NCBI RefSeq assembly: GCF_900100315.1
Contig: NZ_FNFF01000012.1
Span: forward strand, 1 to 64,000
Source of the DNA: Streptomyces indicus
GTDB lineage: Bacteria; Actinomycetota; Actinomycetes; Streptomycetales; Streptomycetaceae
Length of the DNA stretch: 64,000 nt
Direction of reading: 5' to 3'
The position numbers and the translations under genes were made by a program. Shown in pieces: positions 23,717-33,644 of this stretch. The notes under the pieces were generated by a model that made no database searches, was not told where the DNA came from, and worked only from the letters and a program-made list of their open reading frames with translations. The stretch's first letter is position 1; each line of letters opens with the position of its first letter.

Positions 23717-26700
23717 GTGAGCAGCAGGCCATCCCGAGGCGCTGCTCGCCTCGCAGCCATACTCGACGCCCTGCCGGACGCGCTGCTGCTCGTCAACGCC
23801 AACGGCACGGTGGTCAACGCCAACACGATCGCGCTGGACACCTTCGAGGCGCCGGGTACGGCACTGGTGGGGCGGGGGCTGCTCGATCTGCTGCCCGCAT
23901 TCGACTCGCGGCTGATCCCGGGTTCGATGCGGCGGCCCGACACGACCGACGAGCGCGGGCGGACCAAGCCGAAGCGGATGACCGCGCGGCGGACCGACGG
24001 CACCGAGTTCCCGGTCGAGGTGACCAGCGCCAATCTCGACGGGCGCGAGGCCTACGAGAGCCAGGGCTCGGGCTCCCGGGGCGACGAGCTGCTCATGCTC
24101 GTCGTACGGGATCTGAGCGGCACCCTCGACACCGAGGCCGAGCTCGCGCGCTCGCAGCGGCAGACCGAGATGATCCTGCGGGCCGCGGCCGAGGGCGTGG
24201 TCGGCACGGACACGGAGGGGCGGGTCGTCCTCGTCAATCCGGCCGCCGCGCAGATCCTCGGGTACCGGGCCTCCGACCTCGGCGGCCGGGAGCTGCACAC
24301 CCTGGTGCAGCACTCGCGCGCCGACGGTGAGCCCTTCCCGTACGAGGAGAGCCCGCTCGCCGACACCCTGCGCTCCGGCCGCAAGCACCGCGTGCGCGGG
24401 CAGGTCCTGTGGGCGAAGGACGGCAAGCCGGTCGCGGTCGATCTGACGACGGCGCCGGTACGGGACGGGGACCAGCTCGTCGGCGCGGTGCTCACGTTCA
24501 CCGACCGGCGGCCCTACGACGCGTTGCAGGAGCAGCTCGAGCAGGAGCGGGCCGCGGCGCAGGAGAAGTACGACGCGCTCGCCGCGAGCGAGGCCGAGCG
24601 GTACGCGGAGCTGGAGGCCGGCGCCCGCGAGCGCTATGCGGACCTGCGGGAGCGGGAGGCCGCGCGCTACGAGCAGCTCGCCGAGCGCGAGCGGGAGCGC
24701 TACGCCCAGCTGTCCGCGCGGCACGCCCAACTGCTCGCGGTGCTCGGCGAGTCGCTGCGCGGGCCCCTGGAGCATCTGCGGGCCGAGCTCGGCACGCTCG
24801 CCGACGACCCGGCGGGACAGCTGTGGCCCGAGGCCAACCAGATCCTGCACCACCTCGCCGCCGGCTATACGCGGATGACGACGCTCGTCGACAACGTCCT
24901 GAACTACCAGCTCCTCGACGACGGTTCGCACTCGCTGCACAAGGTGCCCGCGCTGCTCGACCGCGTGGTGACCGCCGGTGTCGAGGGTGCGGCGGAGCTG
25001 ATCGGGCCCGGGCGGGCCCAGTTCGCGGTGCACGCGCCGCCGATCGAGGCCGAGGTGGACGCCGCGCGGCTCGCCACCGCCCTCGCGCATCTGATCGCGG
25101 ATGTCGCGGGCATCGATTCCACGGGCAATGCGCGGGTGGCCGATCCGTCGGCCGGTTATGTCGATTCCACGATCGTGGTCGCCGTGGCGCAGCGCGGTGA
25201 CGTCGTCCGGATCGAGGTGCGCGGGCCGTTCGCGGGCGGCGATCCGGTGCATGCGCCGCTGGTGGCGGGCATCGTGCGGGCGCACGGCGGTGTGCTCCAG
25301 ACGCACGAGGTGCCCGGCATGGGTGGCAGCGCCTTCGTGCTCGAGGTGCCGATCGGGTCGGGGGCCGGGACGGTCGAGGCCGCTCCCGCGGGCAGCGAAC
25401 TCGCGCTGCCCGAGCAGGCCGCCGCCCCGGACGGGGCTGCCGCGGCGGACGTGGCTTCCGTGGCCGGCAACGGGGACACCGCGCCCGGTTCGGGCGGGCG
25501 GCGCAGGGCCCGGCGGGCCTCCGTGGACTCCTTCCTCGACAACCGTGAGGCCGAGCCCGCCCCGGTGCCGGCGGCCCCCGCCGACCAGCCCGCGCCGACC
25601 GGCCGCCGCCGTCGGCGGGCCGCAGCGGCGGGCGAGGGCGACCGGGTGCCCGCGCAGGTCTCCGCCGAGTCGGACGGCGGCGGTATCTCCGTGACCGGAG
25701 GCGGTGGCGGTACGGGGCGCCGGCGCCGTGCGCACGCCGAGCCCGTGCCGAACGAGCCCGCGGCCGAGGTCGCGCAGGGCGCCGTGGTGACCGCGGCCGA
25801 GCACGCCGCGGGGGCGCCGGCCGGTGCCCCCGGGCTCGGTGCCGCGGTGCCTCCGCAGGGTGTGCCCGCCGAAGCCGGGGCGCCCACCGGGCGCAGGGCC
25901 CGGCGTGCGTCCTCGGCCGTCGCCGCGCTGCCGCCGGCCGCGGAGGGTGCGCAGCCGCAGCCGACCGGCCGGCGCCGCCGGGCGCTCGCCGCGGCCGCCG
26001 AGCGTGCCGCTGCGGAGGAGGCCGGCTCCGGGCGTACGGCCTTCGCGCTGCCGCCCGCCGAGGCGGACCGCACACCGGGCGTGACCGGCGAGGCCACGGT
26101 GCTCGACGATTCCGCGCTGCCGGCCGCCCACCCGCACGACCATGCCGGTGCGCATCCGCACGACCACGCCGGTGCCCACTCACACGATGAGCGGGGCGCC
26201 GCGGCCCACGGCGCCGGGCCGGCGCAGGACGCGGCTCCGCGCGCGGACGAGGTGGCCGCGTACGGCCTCCCGGCCGGGCACACTCCCCCGCAGCCGCACC
26301 CGGCCGAGGCGCCGAGCGGGCGCCGCCGGGCGCGTCCCGAGGTGAACGAGCCGGTGCGGCCGGGGGGTTGGGACCCGTCCCAGCAGCCCGGTGTGCAGGA
26401 GCTGCCCGCTGCGGAAGGGTTCGCCGCCGCGCAGAAGCTGCCCGGCCACCAGGAGCTGCCCGCTGCTCAGGGTCTGCCGTCCATCCAGGAGTCCGCGCTG
26501 GACTTCGTGGCGCAGTCCAGGCAGGGCGCCGCCGAGGGTGCGGTGCAGGACGGCGCCGTGCAGGCCTCCTCGCAGCCAGCCCCTCCGCAGAGCCCGCAGA
26601 GCCCCGTAGCGGCGCAGGAGGCTGCGGGGCCGTCGGCCCAGGCGTCGTCGGTCCAGGCGTCGTCGGTCCAGGACGTCCCGGCCGTGGAGCTTCCGGCCCA

Positions 26701-28243
26701 ACAGGCTTCTCCCGTACGGGAAGACGCGGCCGCGGCCGAACAGGCGGCCGGGCCCGAGGCCGGCCCCCAGCAGCACCCCGGCGCCGGTCCGCAGCCGGCC
26801 ACCCCCGCGCGCCCGCGGATCGCGCAGCCCCTGCCGGCCGAGGCGGCCGCGGACCCGGGTGCCTCGCAGGGGCGCGGGTTCAGCGTGCGCACGCTCGGGC
26901 AGGGCGTGCCGTTCGCGCAGCACTTCGCCGAGCAGCAGCGCAGGCCCGGCCTGCCGCCGCTGCCCTCCGCGCGCTCCGGCCAGAGCCTGGGCGGGCAGGC
27001 GCCCGCGGGCTCCGGGCGGCGGCGCAAGCTGGGGACGCCCCCGGACCCGCGCCGCTCCGAGGAGACCCCCGCCGGGGGCACGCCCGCGGGCGGGACACCT
27101 GCCTCCGGTACACCCGCGGCGGGGACACCCGCGTCCGGAACTCCCACGGGCGGCACTCCCGCAGCCGGTACCCCCACGGCCGGTGTGCCCACCGTCGGCA
27201 CGCCGGCACAGGGCACTCCCCAGCACGGCGCACCCACACACGGCACACCCGCACCCGGAATGCCCGCCGCCACGGCACCTGTCACACCAGCCGCACCTGA
27301 AGCGCCCACCGCCCCCGTATCGCAGCCGCTGCCGCCCATGCAGCAGCCCGAGCGGGCGCCCGCGGAGATGATCCCGGGCCGCGCGCCGGCGGAGAGCCAG
27401 GGGCGTGCCTACGCGATAGAGGCGCCCGACGAGGGTGCCGAGGGACCGCAGGCGCTCGACGGTCCCGGCGGTGCCGTCGAGGTGGCCAACCGGCCCCAAC
27501 CGCTGCCGATGGACGACGAGTTGCCGCCCGAGCCGCTGGACAACCCGCGCCGCCTCCTGGTGTGGCCCGCGCCGGACGTGTCCACGCAGCAGGCGCTGAG
27601 CGACCGCGGCTACCGGCCGGTGATCGTGCACTCCCGCGAGGAGGTGGACGCGCAGATCGCGGCGTTCCCCGCCGCGCTCTTCGTCGACCCGCTGACCGGG
27701 CCGATCACGCGCACCGCGCTCCAGGCGCTGCGGCAGGCCGCGGTGGCCGCCGAGGTGCCGGTCCTGGTGACGGCCGGGCTCGGGCAGGCCTCGCGCGAGG
27801 CGGCGTACGGGGCCGATCCCGCCGTACTCCTCAAGGCACTTGCTCCCCGCGACAGCGAGCAGCATCCGCCGCGGGTGCTGCTCATCGAGGAGCACGAGGA
27901 GATCGCGCAGGCGCTCACCGCTTCCCTGGAGCGGCGCGGCATGCAGGTGGCGCGGGCTGCCAGCGACGCCGACGCGGTCACCCTCGCGACGCAGATGCGG
28001 CCCAACCTCGTGGTGATGGACCTCTTGCAGGTACGGCGCCGGCGCGCCGGAATCGTGGACTGGCTGCGGGCGAACGGGCAGCTCAACCGCACCCCGCTCG
28101 TGGTCTACACGGCGGCCGTGGACCAGTCCGACCTGCCGAAGCTGGCCTCGGGGGAGACCGTGCTCTTCCTCGCCGAACGGTCGACGAGCGTCGAGGTGCA
28201 GACCCGGATCGTGGACCTGCTCGCGAAGATCGGCACCAACTAG
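23717..28243 (+). CDS. Giant PAS / pseudo-histidine-kinase / receiver protein
   Basis: 1508 residues from GTG 23717 (site AGGGAGGA). Order: PAS about 10-130; PAS about 150-265; charged coiled coil about 270-340 with RYxxL repeated roughly every 15-17 residues; dimerisation and ATPase-like region about 340-550; disordered Pro/Ala/Gly-rich region about 560-1260; two receiver-like domains (about 1275-1370 and 1385-1505). The expected SHELRTPL box reads GESLRGPL, so the phosphorylated His is missing. The second receiver keeps an acidic pair (EEHE) and Asp in VVMDLL, but the usual Lys is Glu (FLAERS). It has no membrane span. It is probably a cytoplasmic scaffold or sensor rather than an active kinase; no response regulator is adjacent. 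Confidence 0.82.
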   Translation: MSSRPSRGAARLAAILDALPDALLLVNANGTVVNANTIALDTFEAPGTALVGRGLLDLLPAFDSRLIPGSMRRPDTTDERGRTKPKRMTARRTDGTEFPVEVTSANLDGREAYESQGSGSRGDELLMLVVRDLSGTLDTEAELARSQRQTEMILRAAAEGVVGTDTEGRVVLVNPAAAQILGYRASDLGGRELHTLVQHSRADGEPFPYEESPLADTLRSGRKHRVRGQVLWAKDGKPVAVDLTTAPVRDGDQLVGAVLTFTDRRPYDALQEQLEQERAAAQEKYDALAASEAERYAELEAGARERYADLREREAARYEQLAERERERYAQLSARHAQLLAVLGESLRGPLEHLRAELGTLADDPAGQLWPEANQILHHLAAGYTRMTTLVDNVLNYQLLDDGSHSLHKVPALLDRVVTAGVEGAAELIGPGRAQFAVHAPPIEAEVDAARLATALAHLIADVAGIDSTGNARVADPSAGYVDSTIVVAVAQRGDVVRIEVRGPFAGGDPVHAPLVAGIVRAHGGVLQTHEVPGMGGSAFVLEVPIGSGAGTVEAAPAGSELALPEQAAAPDGAAAADVASVAGNGDTAPGSGGRRRARRASVDSFLDNREAEPAPVPAAPADQPAPTGRRRRRAAAAGEGDRVPAQVSAESDGGGISVTGGGGGTGRRRRAHAEPVPNEPAAEVAQGAVVTAAEHAAGAPAGAPGLGAAVPPQGVPAEAGAPTGRRARRASSAVAALPPAAEGAQPQPTGRRRRALAAAAERAAAEEAGSGRTAFALPPAEADRTPGVTGEATVLDDSALPAAHPHDHAGAHPHDHAGAHSHDERGAAAHGAGPAQDAAPRADEVAAYGLPAGHTPPQPHPAEAPSGRRRARPEVNEPVRPGGWDPSQQPGVQELPAAEGFAAAQKLPGHQELPAAQGLPSIQESALDFVAQSRQGAAEGAVQDGAVQASSQPAPPQSPQSPVAAQEAAGPSAQASSVQASSVQDVPAVELPAQQASPVREDAAAAEQAAGPEAGPQQHPGAGPQPATPARPRIAQPLPAEAAADPGASQGRGFSVRTLGQGVPFAQHFAEQQRRPGLPPLPSARSGQSLGGQAPAGSGRRRKLGTPPDPRRSEETPAGGTPAGGTPASGTPAAGTPASGTPTGGTPAAGTPTAGVPTVGTPAQGTPQHGAPTHGTPAPGMPAATAPVTPAAPEAPTAPVSQPLPPMQQPERAPAEMIPGRAPAESQGRAYAIEAPDEGAEGPQALDGPGGAVEVANRPQPLPMDDELPPEPLDNPRRLLVWPAPDVSTQQALSDRGYRPVIVHSREEVDAQIAAFPAALFVDPLTGPITRTALQALRQAAVAAEVPVLVTAGLGQASREAAYGADPAVLLKALAPRDSEQHPPRVLLIEEHEEIAQALTASLERRGMQVARAASDADAVTLATQMRPNLVVMDLLQVRRRRAGIVDWLRANGQLNRTPLVVYTAAVDQSDLPKLASGETVLFLAERSTSVEVQTRIVDLLAKIGTN
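27061..27270 (+). repeat. Degenerate 15-bp repeats coding GGTPA-type pentapeptides
   Basis: About 14 consecutive in-frame 15-bp units in the disordered region of the PAS protein, encoding variants of GGTPA, SGTPA, TGGTP and ending with QHGAP, HGTPA. The repeat is uninterrupted at protein level. Confidence 0.85.
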
Positions 28244-28279
28244 GCCGTGCCCCAACTAGGCCGTGCCCGAACGGCGTTG

Positions 28280-28320
28280 GGCCCGGGTCGCACGTGATGT
28301 TTCACGTGAAACCCGGGCCC
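28280..28320. terminator. Hairpin enclosing a parS-like site
   Basis: 10-bp perfect arms GGGCCCGGGT (28280-28289) and ACCCGGGCCC (28311-28320), between the convergent PAS-protein and acyl-CoA ligase genes. The right arm overlaps the parS-like palindrome by three bases. It probably terminates both genes. Confidence 0.65.
28298..28313. promoter_or_regulatory. parS-like ParB-binding site
   Basis: Contains the perfect 14-bp palindrome GTTTCACGTGAAAC; with flanks it matches 15 of 16 bases of the bacterial parS consensus TGTTTCACGTGAAACA. Streptomyces chromosomes carry about twenty such sites clustered around oriC, and ParB spreads from them to condense and segregate chromosomes during sporulation. 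Its intergenic position is typical. Confidence 0.88.
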
Positions 28321-28370
28321 GGCTCCGTATATCCGGCTCCGCGAGCCCGGCCCCGTAGGGCCGAGCGGCG

Positions 28371-30023
<1,653 letters not shown>

Positions 30024-30136
30024 GGCGTCCTCCCGGTGGGCGCTACGGAGCAGTAGGGTTGCGCCGATTCTCACCGCATACCCACTGGTATGTCACTAGC
30101 CCAGGGAATGATCGATCAGCCGCTGCGAAGCTGTGA

Positions 30137-30913
30137 TCAGCGGACGGGCGTCAGTTCCGGGTCCTCGCGGAGCTTGCCGAGCGCACGGGAGACCGCGCTC
30201 TTGACCGTGCCGATCGAGACACCGAGCACCTCGGCGGTCTGCGCCTCGCTGAGGTCCTCGTAGTACCTGAGGACGACCATCGCCCGCTGCCGGTCCGGCA
30301 GTTTCATGATCGCGCGCCACATCGCGTCCTGGAGCACCTGCTGCTCGGCCGGGTCGGCGACGGGCACCGGCTCGGGCTCGGGCAGCTCGTCGCAGGCGAA
30401 CTCGTCGACCTTGCGCTTGCGCCACTGCGAGGTCCGGGTGTTGAGCAGCGCGCGGCGGACGTAGCCGTCGAGGGCGCGGTGGTCCTCGATGCGCTCCCAG
30501 GCGACATACGTCTTGGTCAGCGCGGTCTGGAGCAGGTCCTCGGCATCCGACGGGTTCGAGGTGAGCGAGCGCGCGGTGCGCAGCAGGACCGGCTGCCGGG
30601 CGCGTACGTACGAGGCGAAGCTCGGGTACATCAGGGTCCCCGTGGCGTGCGCGGTGTGCGCGGCGGCCGGGGTCGCGGCGGATCCCGCGGACCGCGTGCC
30701 GGTCACGGCCCGTGTACCGGAAGCGGCCCGCGTGCTGGTCGCGGGCCGCTTGCCCGAGGTGGCCCGTACGCCGGATACGGACCGTACGCCGGAAGCGGCC
30801 GCGGCGGCCTGCGCGCCGGACGGTCGCGCGGCCCCCCGCGCCGGCTTCTGCGCGGCCTTCACGGCGCCGAGGCCGGCGGGCTTCGATGCGCTGGTGCACA
30901 CGGGTGTGGTCAT
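30137..30913 (-). CDS. SigE-family ECF-type sigma factor with repeat-rich N terminus
   Basis: 258 residues. Region 2 (SFASYVRARQPVLLRTARSLTSNPSDAEDLLQTALTKTYVAWERI) and region 4 (KLPDRQRAMVVLRYYEDLSEAQTAEVLGVSIGTVKSAVSRALGKLR) are complete, of the actinobacterial SigE (SigE70) group that lacks a linked anti-sigma. The first 95 residues are a basic, Ser/Thr/Ala-rich extension with SGVR, SGKR, SGTR and TGTR repeated every six to eight residues. This part is absent from most members. The gene is 113 bp upstream of the acyl-CoA ligase on the same strand. Confidence 0.9.
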   Translation of the reverse strand: MTTPVCTSASKPAGLGAVKAAQKPARGAARPSGAQAAAAASGVRSVSGVRATSGKRPATSTRAASGTRAVTGTRSAGSAATPAAAHTAHATGTLMYPSFASYVRARQPVLLRTARSLTSNPSDAEDLLQTALTKTYVAWERIEDHRALDGYVRRALLNTRTSQWRKRKVDEFACDELPEPEPVPVADPAEQQVLQDAMWRAIMKLPDRQRAMVVLRYYEDLSEAQTAEVLGVSIGTVKSAVSRALGKLREDPELTPVR

Positions 30914-31111
30914 GGCTCCACGCTAGAAGCGGCCCCGCCCGCGCGGATCGGCCGCAGGGCTTGAAGCCGTGTCCGCCTCAGGTTGTAGGACGGGGGCTGC
31001 CCCCACCTCCTGAGGGTGGAGGAGCCGATGACGGTCCCCTCGGGGTCATACCTGAGGCAGAGGGGTCACGGGGCGGGGCGAGGGGGGGGTTGGGCCCGCG
31101 TCCCACCGCGC

Positions 31112-31966
31112 TCAGCGGATCACCGCCACCGGCGCGTGGACCCGGTTGCGGTCGACCTCCAGGGTGCGGCCGCCGTACTTCTCCTTCTTCGGGCCCCGGT
31201 ACTGGTGGATGCTCGCACCCCGCCACGCGTTCGGGCTCACGCCCGGGATGGGGTAGGCGCGCGGCTTTCCGTTCCAGCGCGCGTACCAGAGGGCGCTCGG
31301 CAGGTCCCCGTAACCGGCCTTGCGGGCGCGCTCCATGTGCCAGATGCCGGAGCCGAGGCTGGAGTAGAAGCCGGGCACGTAACCGTGCGCGCGCACCGTG
31401 CGGTTCCACGCCCGTACGAAGGTCAGGGTGGGCTTGCGGCACTGCCACTTGTCCATCCGGTAGTTCTCGATGTCGAGGTAGAGCGCGCTGCCCCGCTTCA
31501 TGCCGAGCGTCCGCGCGCGGCGCAGCGCGTCCCGGCCCTCCTTGCGGCCCTGGCCCCAGGCGTCGCGCCCGATCCGCACCTTCTTCTTGTGCGGTACGAG
31601 AACGCACGGCGACTGCGAGCCGACGTACACCGGGAGCACGCTCCAGCCCATCCGGTCGACCTCGCGCAGCCAGTTCGGCGTCAGGTTCGGCTGCTTCCTG
31701 CAGAAGCGGCCGCGGCCCCCGAAGTAGACCGCGACCCCGCGGAACTTGGACTTCCGCCAGGCCGACATCGTGCCCAGGGACGGGGTCAGACAGGTGTCGA
31801 AGGCCCAGCCGTCGAACACCTTGCCGCGGGCCGCACCCACCGGGGCGGAGGCCGACGCGGATGCGGTGCCTCGGTGATCGGACGCCGGCACCGCCGCCGA
31901 GGGCGTGGTCAGCGAGGTCAGGGCCACCAGGACCAGTAGTCCAATGATCAGCTTGGGAGTGCGCAT
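31112..31966 (-). CDS. Secreted DUF1906 glycoside hydrolase-like protein
   Basis: 284 residues with a signal peptide (about 1-25). The mature domain, starting GKVFDGWAFDTCLTPSLGTMSAWRKS, is the Rv2525c-like TIM barrel (DUF1906): FRGVAVYFGG, WSVLPVYVGSQ, GSALYLDIENY (likely catalytic-site acids), VPGFYSSLGSG and ALWYARWNGKPRAY. It probably acts on cell-wall polysaccharide outside the cell, or has lost activity. Six Cys suggest disulfides. Confidence 0.88.
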   Translation of the reverse strand: MRTPKLIIGLLVLVALTSLTTPSAAVPASDHRGTASASASAPVGAARGKVFDGWAFDTCLTPSLGTMSAWRKSKFRGVAVYFGGRGRFCRKQPNLTPNWLREVDRMGWSVLPVYVGSQSPCVLVPHKKKVRIGRDAWGQGRKEGRDALRRARTLGMKRGSALYLDIENYRMDKWQCRKPTLTFVRAWNRTVRAHGYVPGFYSSLGSGIWHMERARKAGYGDLPSALWYARWNGKPRAYPIPGVSPNAWRGASIHQYRGPKKEKYGGRTLEVDRNRVHAPVAVIR

Positions 31967-32061
31967 GCACCGAGTGAAGGGCCGCGCCCCCGGCCCCGCC
32001 CCGGGGACACGCCCCGGGGCGGGACAGGTTCAGCCGTCCGCGCCCCGGAACGCCGGCGGGT

Positions 32062-33228
32062 TCAGCCGTCCGCCCCCAGCACAAGCCCCGAGGTCGGCAC
32101 CCCGGTGCCGGCCGTCACCAGCACGTTCGACGCCCCCGCCACCTGGTTCACGGAGGTGCCGCGCAGCTGGCGGACGCCCTCGGCTATCCCGTTCATCCCG
32201 TGCAGATACGCCTCGCCGAGCTGCCCGCCATGGGTGTTGATCGGCAGTGCCCCCTCGGCGACGAAGTCCGCGGCCTCGCCCGGCTTGCAGAACCCGAACT
32301 CCTCCAGCTGCATCAGCACGAACGGCGTGAAGTGGTCGTACAGGATGCCGACGTCGATCTGCTCGGGCCGCAGCCCGGAGGTCCGCCACAACTGCCGCGC
32401 CACCACACTCATTTCGGGCAGCCCGGTCAGGTCGTCGCGGTAGAAGCTGGTCATGGCCTCCTGCTTGCGGCCCGCGCCCTGCGCTGCCGCCGTGATCACG
32501 GCGGGCTTGTGCCGCAGGTCGCGGGCGCGCTCGGCGGTGGTCACCACGATGGCCTGACCGCCGTCCGTCTCCTGGCAGCAGTCGAGCAGCCGCAGCGGCT
32601 CGACGATCCAGCGCGAGGCCGCGTGGTCGGCGAGGGTGATCGGCTTCTCGTAGAAGTACGCCGCCGGGTTGTTCGCCGCGTACGTGCGGTCGGTGACGGC
32701 CACATGCCCGAAGGCCTCGGGCGTCAGTCCGTACGTGTGCAGATAGCGCTGGGCCGCCATCGCCACCCAGGACGCGGGTGTGAGCAGCCCGAAGGGCAGC
32801 GACCAGCCGAGCGCCGCGCCCTCCGCCGAGGGCTCGCGCTGCTGCACACCGGAGCCGAAGCGGCGGCCGGAGCGCTCGTTGAACGCCCGGTAGCAGACGA
32901 CCACTTCGGCCACCCCGGTCGCGACCGCGAGGGCCGCCTGCTGGACGGTGGCGCAGGCCGCGCCGCCCCCGTAGTGGATCCGCGAGAAGAAGGAGAGGTC
33001 GCCGATGCCGGCCGCCTGGGCGACGGTGATCTCGGGGCTCGTGTCCATGGAGAAGGTGACCATGCCGTCGACGTCGGCCGGGGTGAGCCCGGCGTCGTCG
33101 AGCGCGGCCCGTACGGCCTCGACCGCGAGCTTGAGCTCGCTGCGCCCGGAGTCCTTGGAGAACTCGGTCGCGCCGATGCCCGCGACGGCGGCCCTGCCGC
33201 CGAGGCTGTCCCGGTTGCGCACGCTCAT
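32062..33228 (-). CDS. Ltp2-like thiolase-fold lipid-transfer protein (probable aldolase)
   Basis: 388 residues from ATG 33228. A thiolase-superfamily SCPx/nonspecific lipid-transfer protein with GGGAACATVQQAALAVATGVAEVVVCYRAFNERS, a YDHFTPFVLMQLEEFGFC block and INTHGGQLGEAYLHGMNG. In mycobacteria Ltp2 is the aldolase that removes the last carbons of the steroid side chain and works bound to the DUF35 domain of ChsH2. The ATGA overlap with the MaoC gene above shows translational coupling. Last gene of the operon. Confidence 0.88.
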   Translation of the reverse strand: MSVRNRDSLGGRAAVAGIGATEFSKDSGRSELKLAVEAVRAALDDAGLTPADVDGMVTFSMDTSPEITVAQAAGIGDLSFFSRIHYGGGAACATVQQAALAVATGVAEVVVCYRAFNERSGRRFGSGVQQREPSAEGAALGWSLPFGLLTPASWVAMAAQRYLHTYGLTPEAFGHVAVTDRTYAANNPAAYFYEKPITLADHAASRWIVEPLRLLDCCQETDGGQAIVVTTAERARDLRHKPAVITAAAQGAGRKQEAMTSFYRDDLTGLPEMSVVARQLWRTSGLRPEQIDVGILYDHFTPFVLMQLEEFGFCKPGEAADFVAEGALPINTHGGQLGEAYLHGMNGIAEGVRQLRGTSVNQVAGASNVLVTAGTGVPTSGLVLGADG

Positions 33229-33644
33229 CGGCTCGCCCCTTCCCGCGGCAGCCCCACCGTCACCGTGCCGGTCACGTGCTTGCCGATCCCGTTGGCCCCC
33301 ACCACCGCGACCTGAGCCGTGCCCTCCGCGACGGAGACGACCTTGCCGGTCAACACCATCGTGTCCCCCGGGTAGTTGGGCGCCCCGAGCCGGATGGCGA
33401 CCTTGCGGAGCACCGCGTCCGGGCCGAAGTGGTCGGTGAGGTAGCGGCCGACCAGGCCGTTGGTGGTCAGGATGTTCATGAAGATGTCGGGGGAGCCCTT
33501 GGCCTTCGCGAGCTCCGCGTCGTGGTGCACGTCCTGGTAGTCGCGCGAGGCGATGGCGCCGGCGACGATCAGGGTGCGGGTGACGGGGATCTCCAGCGGC
33601 GGCAGCTCGTCGCCCTCCGCCCACGTCCGCGCGCCGGCACTCAT
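33225..33644 (-). CDS. MaoC-type enoyl-CoA hydratase subunit (ChsH1-like)
   Basis: 139 residues, hot-dog fold. The hydratase 2 motif YQDVHHDAELAKAKGSPDIFMNILTTNGLVGRYLTDHFGP carries the Asp and His of the active site. In the mycobacterial igr system ChsH1 pairs with the MaoC half of ChsH2 to hydrate a steroid side-chain enoyl-CoA; this gene sits in the matching place. It overlaps both neighbours by four bases. Confidence 0.88.
   Translation of the reverse strand: MSAGARTWAEGDELPPLEIPVTRTLIVAGAIASRDYQDVHHDAELAKAKGSPDIFMNILTTNGLVGRYLTDHFGPDAVLRKVAIRLGAPNYPGDTMVLTGKVVSVAEGTAQVAVVGANGIGKHVTGTVTVGLPREGASR

Noticed and set aside
23597..28255. Long frames opposite the PAS protein
   Set aside because: They follow codon-bias shadows of the real gene and lack any domain or ribosome binding site.
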